From NCBI GenBank assembly GCA_029857875.1, contig JAOUGB010000137.1, positions 1 through 6,626 of the forward strand: a stretch of DNA of 6,626 bases, in the 5' to 3' direction. Origin of the DNA: Desulfobacteraceae bacterium (lineage in GTDB: Bacteria; Desulfobacterota; Desulfobacteria; Desulfobacterales; UBA11574). A model generated the notes under the pieces. It was given only the letters and a program-made list of their open reading frames with translations, was not told the origin of the DNA and did no database searches. The translations under genes were made by a program, and so were the position numbers. Shown here one piece after another: positions 5,807-6,626 of the stretch (position 1 is its first letter; the number at the start of each line of letters is the position of its first letter).

Positions 5807-6074
5807 AATTAAGAGCGATTCTCACGGCGAGCCATCCCGGTCTTTCCTGATAAACGTCCTAAATAATCGCCGAATTCGTTTCAGTAAAGTCCGATAGACT
5901 GAAACTTATTCGGCGATATATTTCTGCTAACATCCCACTTTTTCTGGTCATTTCATGACATTTCGACCATCTAACCATTTATTTCCATTGTTCCGTTCCT
6001 TCTCACGATTTTAATTGAAAACGTTCAATACAAAATAATTCCAAAAGAAAATCGAGAGCCTGAAATTAATAGAA
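5807..6074. other. Regulator-gdhA convergent intergenic region
   Basis: No gene is visible in these 268 bases. Besides the 5866-5917 hairpin they hold a 13-nt palindrome, GTCAT-TTC-ATGAC (5947-5959), and a nested structure just past the gdhA stop. There the outer arms 6002-6012 and 6048-6058 match at 10 of 11 positions, around a perfect ATTGAA-AACG-TTCAAT hairpin (6014-6029). The nested structure could form the 3' end of the gdhA transcript, but no T-run follows it on the minus strand. Confidence 0.5.
5866..5917. terminator. Long hairpin between convergent regulator and gdhA, probable bidirectional terminator
   Basis: Arms at 5866-5885 and 5898-5917 pair at 18 of 20 positions: 10 bp (ATCGCCGAAT), a 2-base mismatch, then 8 bp (GTTTCAGT), with a 12-base loop. 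It begins 60 bases after the regulator stop. There is no clean T-run after it on either strand, although ATATATTT follows on the plus strand. Its place between two converging genes favours transcript termination or 3'-end protection; a dispersed palindromic repeat is the alternative. Confidence 0.5.
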
Positions 6075-6626
6075 TCAAATTAAACCTTGATCCAGCATGG
6101 CATTTACTACCTTCGTAAATCCGGCGATATTGGCACCCGCCATATAGTTGCCGGGCTTGCCATACTCGTTAGCCGCATCAAGACAGGTCTGATGGATGTT
6201 TTTCATGATCGTTTTGAGTCGTTGATCGACTTCTTCCGCAGGCCAACTCAATCGCATACTGTTCTGAGCCATTTCCAACCCTGATACGGCCACTCCCCCG
6301 GCATTGGATGCTTTACCGGGAGCATAGAGGATTTTATTGTCCAAAAAAATGTTGATGGCTTCCGGAACACTTGGCATATTGGCACCCTCGCAGACCAGTT
6401 TGACCCCGTTTTTCATAAGATTCATACCATCTTTTTCGTTGATTTCATTCTCCGTTGCGCTGGGGAATGCGCAGTCGGCTTTATGGTCCCAAAGCGGATT
6501 ATGATCTAAAGACGTGTCTGCTTCTGTGTAAACCGCTTCAGAATACTTATCAATGTACTCATAAATTCTGCCGCGTTTGATGTTTTTTAGCCGTTTTACA
6601 AAATCCAATTTGTCGGAATCGATGCC
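6075..6626 (-). CDS. gdhA: Glutamate dehydrogenase (NADP type), C-terminal part (partial)
   Basis: The minus-strand frame is open from the right edge of the window to a TGA at 6077-6075 and gives 183 residues, about the last 40% of a ~450-residue enzyme. It catalyses reductive amination of 2-oxoglutarate with ammonia to glutamate in the cytosol. The sequence follows the hexameric GdhA family closely, including LWDHKADCAFPSATENEI, GVKLVCEGANMPS, YAPGKASNAGGVAVSGLEMA and GANIAGFTKVVNAML. These belong to the nucleotide-binding domain and the closing C-terminal helices, and agree with the E. coli NADP-dependent enzyme. The substrate-binding catalytic lysines and the start are outside the window. 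NADP preference is inferred from overall similarity, not from the coenzyme loop. The promoter is not in view, so no statement about its regulation is possible; its neighbour is a convergent regulator gene. Confidence 0.95.
   Translation of the reverse strand, partial: GIDSDKLDFVKRLKNIKRGRIYEYIDKYSEAVYTEADTSLDHNPLWDHKADCAFPSATENEINEKDGMNLMKNGVKLVCEGANMPSVPEAINIFLDNKILYAPGKASNAGGVAVSGLEMAQNSMRLSWPAEEVDQRLKTIMKNIHQTCLDAANEYGKPGNYMAGANIAGFTKVVNAMLDQGLI

Overview
The window looks like chromosomal DNA from a Desulfobacterota (deltaproteobacterial) sulfate-reducer-like bacterium, probably near the Desulfobacterales. This is inferred from the style of the CarB, PurF and GdhA proteins, the moderate GC content, wide intergenic regions rich in palindromes, and the KaiC-like/XRE/cupin regulator. 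No marker gene in the window proves the taxonomy.

Layout from left to right. (1) Bases 1-136 are the last 44 codons of an amidophosphoribosyltransferase (purF), ending in the CxxC pair typical of the iron-sulfur type. (2) Bases 137-449 hold no gene. They contain a compact REP-like block of direct and inverted copies of an AAGTGCCTAAAGT motif around a small GC hairpin, then a candidate promoter and ribosome binding site for carB. (3) Bases 450-3650 are a complete carbamoyl-phosphate synthase large subunit, carB (1066 aa). (4) A 15-bp hairpin lies in the gap before the next, convergent gene. (5) Bases 3752-4147 on the minus strand encode a 131-residue protein whose C-terminal half looks like a RAMA domain, with no restriction or modification gene beside it. 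(6) Bases 4148-4504 are a divergent regulatory region with palindromes, a TTGACA promoter for the rightward gene and a terminator-like hairpin in that gene's leader. (7) Bases 4505-5806 encode a 433-residue three-domain regulator: a KaiC/RAD55-like domain that has lost its Walker A lysine, an XRE helix-turn-helix and a C-terminal cupin. (8) Bases 5807-6074 hold a 20-nt-arm hairpin and other inverted repeats. (9) Bases 6075-6626 on the minus strand are the C-terminal 183 residues of an NADP-type glutamate dehydrogenase (gdhA), whose start lies beyond the window.

The enzymes share nitrogen metabolism. PurF takes glutamine amide nitrogen into purines, CarB uses glutamine-derived ammonia (through a CarA partner not seen here) for pyrimidines and arginine, and GdhA joins ammonia to 2-oxoglutarate. 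The fusion regulator sits tail-to-tail with gdhA, so a link to nitrogen control is possible but rests on adjacency only. The least ordinary items are the fusion regulator with its possible self-control region, the stand-alone RAMA-like protein and the repeat block upstream of carB.
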